Origin: Bugulina stolonifera
Taxonomy: Eukaryota; Bryozoa; Gymnolaemata; Cheilostomatida; Bugulidae
Reading direction: 5' to 3'
Length of the DNA stretch: 64,000 nt
Assembly: GCA_935421135.1 (NCBI GenBank)
Contig: OW285189.1
Location: 22,322,298 to 22,386,297 of the forward strand
Numbering within the stretch: position 1 is the stretch's first letter; each line of letters starts with the position of its first letter. The translations under genes and the position numbers were made by a program. Positions 1-10,748 of the stretch are shown one piece after another. The notes under the pieces are model-generated. The model saw nothing but the letters and a program-made list of their open reading frames with translations. It was not told where the DNA came from and did no database searches.

Positions 1-554
1 ACTCACTTTCTCGGAGTGGACACTTCATCATCTTCCTCACCTACAGCACACACCATAAAAGGATGCAAGGATAGTGATAACATGAGAACGACTCTGTCAA
101 CTCATTCTCCATGATGAGAATCTATTTAAAATCTGTTCTTCATATTTAAGCTTACATGGAGCTATAATATATGCACTTAGTAAAGTATTGGATAGCAGAG
201 GAATAAAATCTGACCCCACCTGAATAAATAAAAGGTGTAGTAATACTAATTACCAGTTGCATACATATTACGCTGTACATCATCTCGTGCGTGCCAAATT
301 AGTTGACTCAACCTATCAAAGTCTTTAACATTATGAAAATTCATGCAACACAATCACTTTATGGAATGTATAATTCTAAGGGATATCTCAACGACAACTT
401 ACAGTTACTGGGAAAAACATCAGATTTGGTTTGTGGGTTGAAAACAGCAGATTGGGAGTTGGAACAGAGAACCAAATTCCCTTGTGCTAAAGTCTTCTTG
501 GGTGTTCTACAATATAGAATCATACCATGATACAGATGCAGCGAGTGAATAAAT
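1..554. other. Non-coding flank, no gene seen
   Basis: The open frames here are short and overlap on both strands, with no family motif and no convincing splice sites. The right end runs directly into the decayed reverse transcriptase relic and may hold older, unrecognisable parts of it. Confidence 0.4.
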
Positions 555-1475
555 ATTGGATATTGTGCTCCACAACAGGCAGCATGGATTCCGCAAGCGA
601 ATGTCATGCAACACCCAACTGTACTCTACCTATCATGACCCTGCCAAAGCGCATGACAAGTGATTAAACACTCACATGATTGTGCTTGACTTCTAAAAAC
701 CTTTTGGCAGGGTTTCTGCCCAACACCTGCGCCAGATACCAGAGGTGAACGCACAACCCATCAACTAGATTCAAGACCTCATCACCAACTGGAAACAACA
801 GACTGTAATAAAAGGACCGTGCTCCGTGACCGTTCCAGTGACATCACGAGTGTACCAGGGCATGCCGTAAACTTTCAGTTGAACATAAACGCTGTATACA
901 GCTGCTCCTGCCAGTGGAAAATTGCGTATAATGACACAAAATGTGATGCTACCGCATTTGGCAATAGGACAGCTCTACCATCCTACAAACCCAGTAACAC
1001 ACTTCTCAGGTGGACAGAAGAAACTAAATAGGAGTCACAATGCAAATCAACTTCCAACTCCAAAAACCATTACTGAGCAAACACAAAAGGCAAGCAGAGT
1101 TCTGGGAACGACAAAATACATGCGCCTCTTGGCATCTGCCAGTCTCAGCATATTAGAATATACAGACACCATCTGGGACCCTTACTTGAAGAATGCCATA
1201 CACAATGTTAAAACAACACAAAATTTTGCTGTGAGGGTTATCGCGGGGCTCACGGGTCTCAATATTATCAGTGAAGTAAACCAGAGGGAAGTTAGAGTTA
1301 CGGATTTTCTTTTTATGAATTTAACTATGACAACTAGGGCTGCAGCCAGAGGGGAACTAGCATCAATTTCTGCCACAACGAATGTATACCATAACCAGGG
1401 CTTAAAGTGTAAAAATTTTTTTACAGGGACGCATCAACATTACATGACTTTCACTATCAAACAGGAACTCTAAGA
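555..1475 (+). pseudogene. Decayed non-LTR retrotransposon reverse transcriptase relic
   Basis: Pieces of a Jockey/CR1-type reverse transcriptase can be read on this strand across several frames. Near 575 there is RQHGFRKRMSCNTQL, matching the common QHGFRKxRSCxTQL block. Near 684 there is VLDF, a stop, then KPFGRV in place of the LDFSKAFD catalytic block. Near 840 VTSRVYQGMP stands where VTSGVPQGSVLGP is expected. After about 905, QWKIAYNDTKC resembles the FNxxKC block, and LEYTDTIWDPYLKNAIH near 1155-1200 is the usual tail. Stops and frameshifts are numerous. The segment that should carry the FADD/YADD catalytic pair is missing between about 866 and 900, so this copy is dead. It resembles the relic at 14.0-14.5 kb more than the nearly intact LINE at 9.4-13.1 kb. 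Confidence 0.75.
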
Positions 1476-2899
1476 AGTAGCACATAAGATGTTTTTACAA
1501 CAAATATTTTTTACTAACTCCTGTTCCCTGTGTATAAACAAACATTTAATAAATATAATAGTTATATCTACATTTCTGTTTAGATGAGTGGCATTGAGCC
1601 AGTGTTCGAAGTGGAACAAATGAGGTGGGCACACAGTGCTTGCAAAAATGTTTGAGAAATTTAGATTTATCTCCCTTGTTTCCCTGTCAATATCTAAAAT
1701 GTTGTGTATTTTTGGGTTAACAGTAGTACTTTGGACCTTCAAATATAAAAATGCTTGCCACACATATTATCACTTAATCCTTATGTGTTAATTTGTAAAA
1801 GATATTAATATCAAAATGGAAAATACTTTAGACACCCATTTAATTAACCTAATAAATTGACTAGGTTAGCAACTTCTCAATGTTTTGGGCGAGGGCGGTC
1901 TGACTAGCTGTAGTTAGTAAGGGAGCAACGCCTTTACTAAAACAACTAGTAGATTAGCTTATGTACTAACAGGCTTCCAACTATGACTGAGAAAATAGTC
2001 AAATGAAAATGCAACCGGAACGCGTTCCTGTAAGAATAGCTCTTATAAATTCTTACCAGAACAGCGTCCCGGTACACTTTAAGCCCTGACCATAACAGTT
2101 TCCTCCCTCGAACAATTCAAGGTATGAGAATTAGTGATCCTGAGTAAAGTAAATCAGCAATGCGCTGTAGTATTGACCTTTTCACTGTAGCACACTATTA
2201 GTAATGAGGCATTAAACTTGCACAACGTGTGATAATAGAATGTTCTATTAACGACGAGTGTGTTACAATAATTATATTACAAAATTAAATAATATAATCT
2301 AATGAATAAAACTTCAACTTGGCTTCTAACCTTAACTATATACATATAACATTGGGATATCTACTGAAGAAGACTTAGATAAATTCAAATGGAATTAGCT
2401 ATGGACTTAAATCTGACAAAAAACAGTAATTGGCTGTGATTATCACCAGAGTATTGATGGAGGGAAGAAATGAAATGCCCACCTGACCTTTGAGTTTGAC
2501 TGGTAGAAAAACTATCTGGGGTATAGTTGGACAATTTTGAAGGTGAATACGCCATCGACATGATTTTTGTAACAGTAAACAGGATTTCAATTAACTAAGA
2601 ATAAGTGTCCAAAATAAGTGTGATGAACTAGTGGAATATTTATTTATTTATGTCTATTTAGTATTTCCAAAACATTTAGGATTTTTTCTAGAATTTCAAT
2701 TTGCAGAGTTCGAAATTGGTATAAAGATGCTCCGCTAGGAGTTGGCTGCCAATAAGAAACCGCGTCTCACAGACTAGCCAATTGGACGCGTGTGCTCTGA
2801 AGCGAAAGCTACTTTTAAAGAGAAACGTACACTCTTCTAAAATCATCGCACAGTTATTGGTCAAATACGTTGATGTAACTTCCTATGAGTCTTAAGCAA
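1476..2899. other. Intergenic, no gene seen
   Basis: AT-rich sequence between the reverse transcriptase relic and the PDI promoter. It has only short non-homologous frames and one imperfect inverted repeat (2014-2073). The last 200 bases contain several CCAAT boxes (about 2749, 2777 and 2900) and are likely proximal promoter for the PDI gene. Confidence 0.4.
2014..2073. repeat. Imperfect inverted repeat (hairpin)
   Basis: Arms beginning ACCGGAACGCGTTC and ending GACGCTGTTCTGGT-like (read on the opposite strand as ACCGGGACGCTGTTC) flank a spacer of about ten bases, with mismatches. It is noticeably GC-richer than its surroundings. It may be a folded-back remnant of a small mobile element. No target duplication was seen. 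Confidence 0.35.
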
Positions 2900-2920
2900 C
2901 CAATCAAATCCCTTGCCACG
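2900..2920 (+). promoter_or_regulatory. ER stress response element-like site (CCAAT-N11-CCACG)
   Basis: CCAAT at 2900-2904 is followed by CCACG at 2916-2920, about 150 bases before the PDI start codon. The vertebrate ERSE is CCAAT-N9-CCACG, bound by NF-Y with ATF6/XBP1. The spacer here is 11, not 9, so the match is imperfect, but the location in front of an ER chaperone gene fits. Confidence 0.35.
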
Positions 2921-3069
2921 TTCTATGGCAAACTTCTTTCAAATCGATAGTTAGCCGACCTGAGGTAGAAATTCATTCATTCTCGGTTCTGATTCTCCCC
3001 TGACACCAAGTTGCTTAAACTTTAAGTAACCTGCAGATTACGAACTCGGTGTCAATTGGCAACCTTACA

Positions 3070-6000
3070 ATGTTGAAGACTATATTAATAGCAGCGTTAG
3101 TGCTCTTTGCATATTCCACAGCTGAGGATGCTGACCCAGAAGAAGTAAAAGTTGAAGATGGGGTGCTTGTACTAACAAATTCTAATTTTGACGGGATAAT
3201 AAAAGACAACGAGTTTGTGCTGGTTGAGTTTTGTAAGTAACCATTGTTGTTATTGTGTTGTGATTGTGTTGAACATCAGCTCAGCAGAGCATAAGTTAAC
3301 TAAAATTGTCGTACATGATTGATTCATAAAACCAAAGAGAGTAAAAACACAAATAGTTAAATTCAAATTGTCAAATATAATGTGAATATTTTGTAAACAC
3401 AATTAATGCTCAAGGCTGATACGTCTCCGCAGAAGAGACTAGTTAAATAATTAAAAACGGTTGTTGAATAGCCTAAATTTAAAATTATAATACTTATTTT
3501 GACTGCAAAAATTAAAGAAAATCAACTAATTGTTAACAGAGGTTTTGCACTTTTCCTTTTTCACTCTTCCACTAATGCTATAGTGAGATTCAGTGCACTG
3601 GATACTGTTATGTGAAGTATATTGAAATGTGTGGTCTAGTAGCAACTTGCAACTCAATCAGTTATGCGGTAACAGACTGAATCTTAACAGTATTGTATAT
3701 GAACTATAAATTACTATCATTTTAATGTAATACACAGCCTATGATTTTGAGCACTGCATTAATTAATATTGTTTTGACTACAGATGCACCGTGGTGTGGA
3801 CACTGTAAAAGTCTTGCCCCGGAGTATGCCAAGGCTGCCACCAAGCTTGCAGAGGAAGAATCTCCCATTAAACTGGCAAAGGTTGATGCTACTGAAGAAA
3901 AAGATTTGGGTTCAAAGTTTGAGGTCCGTGGGTACCCAACTCTTAAATTCTTCAGGGACGGTGTACCTTCAGATTATACAGGTAAATGGTGATAATATTG
4001 TTGTAAACCTATTATTTGTAGGTCTATAGCAACTATGTAATATAAGATCGTATTGTTCTATTTCTTCCATTTAGGAACACTGTTTCAACCACTCTATCAT
4101 GTGTATTCTAGGAACCCCCGCCATAGGTTTCGGAACAAAAAACTGCAGTTTGTTTCTCAATTTTCTGGTTTTGTCTGGTACTGAGTTTGGCTTTGGTATC
4201 TTCCTGTAACCACTTGGTTGCAATGAAGGAAGACTTCCTATATGATGCAACTTAGCTCACTGTGAATTGCCAGCATGGTTTCAGTGCTATTTATAGTAGC
4301 CCTGCACTATATATGTCATTCTAGTAAGGATGTTGTTATTTATACTCTTCAAATGAATAGGACTGTACGATTTGAATACCATGTGAATACTATATACAAC
4401 ATAATTATACAGTGTAGTTACTGTCCTGTCATAGCTGTTCAGCATGTTATATAGTGACAGTTGAGTATCGACACGTATACCTACCAGTGTGTGCAACCCC
4501 ATGCCAACACCATTTGGAATGTAGACATACGTGGCAGTTGTTGATTGTACGAAGTTAATCCTCCTACTGATGATTTAATGAGAGAGTTAATCCTGATCTA
4601 TGTATCTATCCAGCCATCGGTCTCTCTTATTAATTGCTTACTTACCTGATTATATTGAGTACTTTAATTTTATGGACAGTTAACCATGGTGGATTAATGT
4701 GGCCTACTTTAGGCCATTTATTAACAGCAACTGCTAGTTGGTCTTGGTAATTAAATGGTTTACATAATTTACTGAAGCTGAAAATCTACAGGTCTTTTAG
4801 GATCTAAACCTGTTGCATAGCCAAACATGATTTGCAGAAATGTTATTTTGAAAGATGTTTTTTAATAAATCATCCTGTGGTATAACATTTTACTGGGCAT
4901 CTAGCCAAAACGTCTTTCCTGTACTTCCGCTCGTTATAGTTATCACTACTATTGCAATTTATTATAGTCCATTTGCTTAAAATTCCTACTAGTCTAGAAA
5001 AGTTAATTCTCTAACGGAAGATAGAAGCCTCTTTGTAACAAATAGTCTGACTGTTGCAGGTGGTAGAACCGCCGATACCATCGTCAGTTGGGTAAAGAAG
5101 AAATCCGGACCACCATCTGTCACTATTGCTTCCAAAGAAGATGCAGAGAAACTCTTAGAAGGGAACGTTGCTGTCATCGGCTTCTTCACTGTAAGTGTCT
5201 ACTACTCTACCTGCTGCTGTTGGATTCTGTAGTTATTATTACTGATTAGTGGTGTGTAGACTTACGTGTAATCTGAGTCACGTTGGCGTTTCATGGAATG
5301 TGTATGTTTTATCTTCACCTAGGATTTGGAATCTGATGAAGCCAAAGCTTTCAACAAAGTTGCTGCTCAAAATGATGAAATTATGTTTGGAATTTGCTCT
5401 GATGAGGCTGTCAGAAAGGAATATAACATGGAAAAGGATGGTGGGTACTGCAATGTAGCACTGTAGCTATACAATTTATGGATCTTAATGTGTGTAGATT
5501 GAAGATGGAGTAGCCAGTTACTGTAGAATTTCTTGTTCTTGTTATAGATAAACCATTCTGTAATGTGCATGTAAATGGGTGTACATGTGACTTTGTTGGT
5601 ATTTTCTTAAAGACGTCAGCCTAATTATAAATGTTTAAAGGTCTCTGCACATTGCAAGTTTGTTAGAAACATTATTTTTCATATGTAGTGCTAGCTTAGG
5701 CAATGAATTTTGAATGATCAATTGAGCAGTTAGGGACTTGATTTCACGTTTAAAAAATACCTGTTACTGACTGGGGTTTGAATCTGAGGCATTTACGGCA
5801 TCTAATCGCCTAGCACAGTGGACAGAGCACATAACCTACACTAGTGAGCTGTAGATATGCGCTGAGCCAACTCCTCATACTATTTTTATATTAGGTGTAA
5901 GCTTGTTCAAGAAATTTGATGACAAAAGAGCCGACAAGACTGAGGATCTTACAGTAGAGTCCATCTCCAGTTTCGTAGCAGCCGAGTCCGTTCCTCTTCT

Positions 6001-8181
6001 CACCGAGTTTAGTCAAGAGGTAGCTAGCATTTTGTTCATTTGATCTGACTTACTGAAGTCTATTGTTCAGCTATGTACATATTGTCATGGTTACTTTTTG
6101 GTAGAATACATATGAATAGGTTTTGTTGCAAGACTATCAGATGATGTTGAATGATATAAACAATCATATGCTTATCTTTTCAATGCTATGGATTGTGTGT
6201 AACTCGATCTTACTTTTATTCAAGGTTACAATGTACCCATAATTTAACCTTGGTACGTGTTAATGTTTATGCCTGTACTATTTTCAGTCTGCACAGAAGC
6301 TGTTCTCAAATAAGGAGGTCGGATTCTTCTTTTTGGCTGCCTCTAAATCATCTGAAGGGTTTGAGGCTGTTGATGAAGCTGTTCGCAATGCAGCAAAGGA
6401 ACACAAGGGCAAGGTCGTAGCTGTGCTACTCAACACTGCTGAAAGCGCCGCAGACCAAGTCCTCAAGTATCTGGAGATTGAAAAGGACAATGCACCAACT
6501 TACAGAATGTTCAACTTGGAAAAGGTCTGCTATTTTGTTGACATTAAGAATAGCGTACAATAACAGTAATGTTTCTATAATCGTGGTTTCTGATTTATTA
6601 TTCTTTATTTAGAACGTGGTCTTTCTTCTCATGGTATTGCAAGATTTTAGTTGCTTTTATTTGTTCGTATATTGAATCATTCAAACAGTATTCTTGTTCA
6701 TTTCGCTATCTTTCGTCATTACGATGGCTTTGAGGAAGTATTTTATTAGATAATTTTTGATTTTAGAGTCTGAAATATGTCCCAGAGGAAGCTGACATGA
6801 GCCAGGAAAAGATTGCTGCATATATGGCTGCCTACGTCAAAGGTGAACTCAAACCACACCTTAAATCACAGGATGTGCCTGAAAACTGGGACGCTGAGCC
6901 AGTCAAGGTTCTTACTGGCAAGAATTTCAAGGAAGTAGCATTTGATGAAAGCAAACACGTGTTTGTTGAGTTCTGTAAGTTATTTATGTATAGTATTTAT
7001 TATGTACTCTGTTGTCCACTATTGGTACCATCCTAACAATGGTAGTAATCGGTTTTTTCAACATCACGTTCAATATGCTATGTTGTAAGTGAAGTAAATA
7101 GGTGAAGTGTTGCGATTTTGGTTGTTTTCCTTTATTTACCTTTCGACAAATTCAATAGATGGCTAGGAGTTTTGATATTTGGTGCTAGTTTTATACCAAA
7201 AAGGAAAACAGACAACATAAATATGTAATAATACATTTCCTTGTTTGTACTAGATGCCCCCTGGTGTGGACATTGTAAGAACCTCATCCCCATCTGGGAT
7301 GACCTGGCTAAGAGATATGAAGGTGTAGATAATGTCGTTATTGCTAAGATGGACTCCACTGAGAACGAGGTTGAGGAAGTCACTGTTCAAAGTTTCCCAA
7401 CCCTCAAGTTTTTCCCTGCAGGCTCTCAAGAGGTAATGTTTCCGTTTCGTTGTTTTACGATTTAAAAGTATTGTTGGATGTTTATATAACAGGAATAGAT
7501 CCTCGGCCTGTTGACATTTTAGAACTCTTACGAAACGACGATATATGTAACACCTGTCAATAGTGATATAATAAAGATACATAGATAAAATTTTGTAACA
7601 TATTAGTGTATTTCAGAACTTCATGTCAACAATTTTTTTATCAACAGATTGTGGACTACAATGGAGGCCGTACGATAGATGATCTCCTCACGTTTGTCGG
7701 TAAATACGAAGAACTTCCCAAAGAGGAGACTAAAGATGAGAAGGAGAAGAAAGATGAACCAGAGGCACCACCCAAGGATGCTACCAAAGAGGTTATTGTC
7801 GCAATCAGTTTCATATTACTAGTTATTGATAGCATGTCTAACTGGTCGTCTTCAAACTCTAATACAAATATCAAATGACAGCATACCACAGTTCTTGAAT
7901 CCAACACTGTGTTTTTATAGGCTACTACAGTTTGTGCATGGCGTGATATGAAGTAGATGTTCGATTGATAAAGTGCTTGATGCTTGCCTTCATCAATACT
8001 ATTAAGATGGGTTTTGCATAAATTAATTCAGTGTTGTTGTGTTTATGTACAACTTGACATCTACATAGCAACTATATTACTCTTTTGATCTATAACATTG
8101 TTGCATACTTTCTTCTTTTCTTGTCACCTGAAGATATATTCTAATATTTTTTAGGAAGAACAGAAGAAAGATGAACTATAA
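3070..8181 (+). CDS. P4HB: Protein disulfide isomerase, PDIA1/P4HB-like, ten exons
   Basis: ER-lumen thiol oxidoreductase that forms and rearranges disulfides in secretory proteins; in animals it is also the beta subunit of prolyl 4-hydroxylase. Exons: 3070-3232, 3784-3981, 5060-5190, 5323-5440, 5895-6019, 6288-6524, 6767-6974, 7254-7432, 7648-7791, 8155-8181. All join in phase to give 509 residues, close to human P4HB (508). Residues 1-18 form a hydrophobic signal peptide. The domain order a-b-b'-a' is supported by two YAPWCGHCK active sites at residues 55-63 and 394-402. An acidic/Lys-rich c region precedes a C-terminal KDEL. The ATG at 3070 was chosen because it places the signal peptide at the N terminus. 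The donors after exons 6 (GTCTGC) and 9 (GTTATT) are weak. Each CGHC exon starts exactly after the F-Y junction, a symmetry inherited from the ancient domain duplication. Confidence 0.95.
5760..5885 (-). repeat. Possible tRNA-derived SINE remnant in PDI intron 4
   Basis: Read on the minus strand, TTGGCTCAGCGCATAT resembles a tRNA A box. About 80 bases further on, GATTCAAACCCCAG resembles a B box (GGTTCGAATCC). The spacing is longer than in a functional tRNA and no clean cloverleaf could be drawn, so a diverged SINE head is likelier than a tRNA gene. On the plus strand, TAGCACAGTGGACAGAGCA also looks A-box-like, so the orientation is uncertain. Confidence 0.35.
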
Positions 8182-8609
8182 CTTATTTGAAAGAAGATCA
8201 AGTTCTGACTAGTCTTTCCAGCTTTAGTAAAAGTATTCTATCATATGTAAGGCTACATAGGATTTATGAGTCTACTGTTTTGTTTTATCAATATTTGACT
8301 GAAATCTCTCCTTACCATGTAATATTCCATTTTATACACATTGAGATCTGCAAGCTATTTTACTTAGGTATCTTCATGCTTTCCAATTCTCTCCTATGCC
8401 ACATGGGAAGGGAACTATTCCACAAAGATAATATACACATGATTATATGGAAGTAATATTTTCATTTTTGCCTATTTTTGTGAAATGCTCTTTTTGTAGA
8501 TAATTTATTTACTTGTATCATACACTGTGAGTTATCTATATTAATTGTTTTGGACCAAAAGGAGTTTGTGAATATTGACTTATTATAATGGTTTTGTGAT
8601 AATATTAAA

Positions 8610-8615
8610 AATAAA
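8610..8615 (+). terminator. Poly(A) signal AATAAA of the PDI gene
   Basis: Perfect AATAAA about 430 bases after the PDI stop codon. It is the most plausible 3' end for that transcript, and no other gene on this strand lies between. Confidence 0.5.
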
Positions 8616-8665
8616 GCATCTGATGGTGGCCACTTGCAGCTACATATACTACAAATAACATAGTT

Positions 8666-8828
8666 ATTGTGAGCAGGCTTACCAAGTCTCCCTGATTCCA
8701 CAGGAGACTCCCTGATTTTCAACTCAAATCTCGGTACCCCCACCCCACCCAAAATGAACACCCCCTCTCCCCCAAATGCTGAATCTCAATGATTTTCATC
8801 AGCCAAACTTGGCAAGCCTGATTGCGAG
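8666..8828. mobile_element. hAT-like MITE with 8-bp target duplication
   Basis: The element spans 8674-8820 (147 bp). Its 14-bp ends CAGGCTTACCAAGT and ACTTGGCAAGCCTG are inverted repeats with one mismatch. It is flanked by ATTGTGAG (8666-8673) and ATTGCGAG (8821-8828), an 8-bp duplication with one difference. CAGG...CCTG termini and 8-bp duplications are the hallmark of hAT transposons. It has no coding capacity, so it was mobilised by a partner elsewhere. The interior contains C-rich tracts. It lies just past the PDI poly(A) signal. Confidence 0.75.
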
Positions 8829-9430
8829 TATACACATTGTTATAAGCATACAATTCGGCGCCTAGTCGCATTACGATCTGAATACATACTACATGTTCTG
8901 CACCTTTTTCAGGTACAGGTTGAATTAGTTGATAATTTGGTGTTTTCCTCTCTTGATTATCACCCGAATCGGTTTAAATGGACTCGGGAAATGGTATAGT
9001 TTTGTAACAGAGGACATAATTGGCCAGTTGACCAAAATACTATACAAGCGAAGTTTTTGAACAGCAGCAAGTTTCTAGTAACTCTGACAGCAGAAAGGAT
9101 TAGCTCTGAGCTATTGATTTCATTGTCAAATTAAAGGCTTTGAATTAGCTAAATTCTATCTTTTATAATAGAGGTTATTCATAGAGTCAGCGCCCTTGAT
9201 TTGGCTATGAATAGAGTCTGAGAAGAAAAGATAACTCAATAAATATAAAAATAATAGAACTTTCTACTGAAATTTGGTAAATCTAAACTAAAACTCAACT
9301 GTTAACTAATGAAAAATGGTCACTCGCTTTTAATTTTGCTATAAAAATAATAGTAAATAGTAATAATTTATGACAACATAATGATCAATGTGAGTCGTGA
9401 TAGTAATTGTAATTGTTATTAATTATTATT

Positions 9431-9672
9431 TATTATTTATTATTAATTATATTTATCTGGGACGATATTTCTTCGTTGGCTAACATAACTAGAAGATTAC
9501 ATAATACTCTCAGCCTTCTTCACCATAATGTTAAGTCATTGGTTAAAAAGCTATTATTTATTATTAATTATATTTATCTGGGACGATATTTCTTCGTTGG
9601 CTAACATAACTAGAAGATTACATAATACTCTCAGCCTTCTTCACCATAATGTTAAGTCATTGGTTAAAAAGC
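9431..9672 (+). repeat. Two tandem copies of a 121-bp unit at the LINE 5' end
   Basis: 9431-9551 and 9552-9672 are identical over the parts compared, including the stretch ATCTGGGACGATATTTC and the start of the endonuclease region. As 121 is not a multiple of three, the first copy is out of frame with the second. The identity implies a recent duplication, perhaps during a template jump at insertion. Confidence 0.85.
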
Positions 9673-10670
9673 TTTACTTTTATGAAAGCCTAAACCTGTC
9701 GAGTTCTATAGACATATTTTCAGTTTCAGAAACATGGCTAAAACCAGAAATACCAGATTCATTAATAGACCTTCCCGGTTTTAATATTGTCAGATGTGAC
9801 AGAAAGTCTGCTACTAAAACACGTGGTGGTGGGGCAGCCCTCTATATTAACACAAATCTTAATTTCACTATTATTCAGCAACCCCAGTCTAAACTGCGTG
9901 GTCTATGTGACTCGGTATGGGTCAGCATAAAAACCTTACAATCAGATGAACGCTTAATAGTTGCATCCATTTACCTTCCACCAGACGCAGATAAAATTAA
10001 ATTTATTGCGTTGCTAAGCGATATTTTACATCAGAAACAATTTATAAACAAAAAAATTGTATTATTGGGAGACTTTAACATCAACTGGTATTCCAACTCG
10101 AGTGAAAAACAACAAATACAGCAGAGCCTCACCTCTGTTGGCCTTAATCAAATAATTAATGGTACATCATTCATAAGCCACCATGGTAATGAAAGCCTTA
10201 TTGACCACAACTACGTTACTTATGACTTATCAGTAAAGACTGCCAAAATCTTAACTTGTGATAGAACCATCTCAGACCATTATGCCACATTCCTCATGCT
10301 TGGCAGAATAAAACCCACCAAGCCGAAACGTAAACTCATAAAAACCAGGAATTTTAAAAAGATCAACCAAACACTGTTTTACAATGACTGTACACAGCTC
10401 CCTCTATTAAAAACTGCATCTAACACAAGGCTATCAATACATGAACGCATGGAAAAGCTAGATCAATCGATCATAGACATTGTAAACAAACATGCACCAG
10501 AGAAAACTATTAGAGTACGCGGAAAGAAAAATCCATGGCTTACCCAACATTTACTACGACTCATTACACTCAAAAACAAATACTATAGACAAATTTATAA
10601 AGCTACGAAAGCACCTACTGAAAATCAAATACAACACTTCAACAAATTCAGAAATCATGTTACTAATTAA
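9528..10670 (+). pseudogene. LINE endonuclease half, ends at an in-frame stop
   Basis: Apurinic endonuclease-like domain that would nick the target site for target-primed reverse transcription. Expected motifs are seen: HHNVKSL near the start, VSETWL carrying the catalytic Glu, GGGAALYI, LLGDFNIN carrying the Asp/Asn pair, and SDHYA carrying the terminal Asp-His. The frame ends at TAA 10668-10670. The codons after it (IRAAKKNYISNSLS...) continue without interruption into the reverse transcriptase in the same frame, so the stop is a single nonsense lesion, not a natural ORF boundary. The ATG at 9528 lies inside the first copy of the 121-bp duplication and gives a non-native N terminus. Confidence 0.85.
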
Positions 10671-10748
10671 ATACGTGCGGCTAAGAAGAACTACATCAGC
10701 AATTCCCTCTCAAAGGGCGGTAAAAGTTTCTATTCTTGCCTAAAAAAC

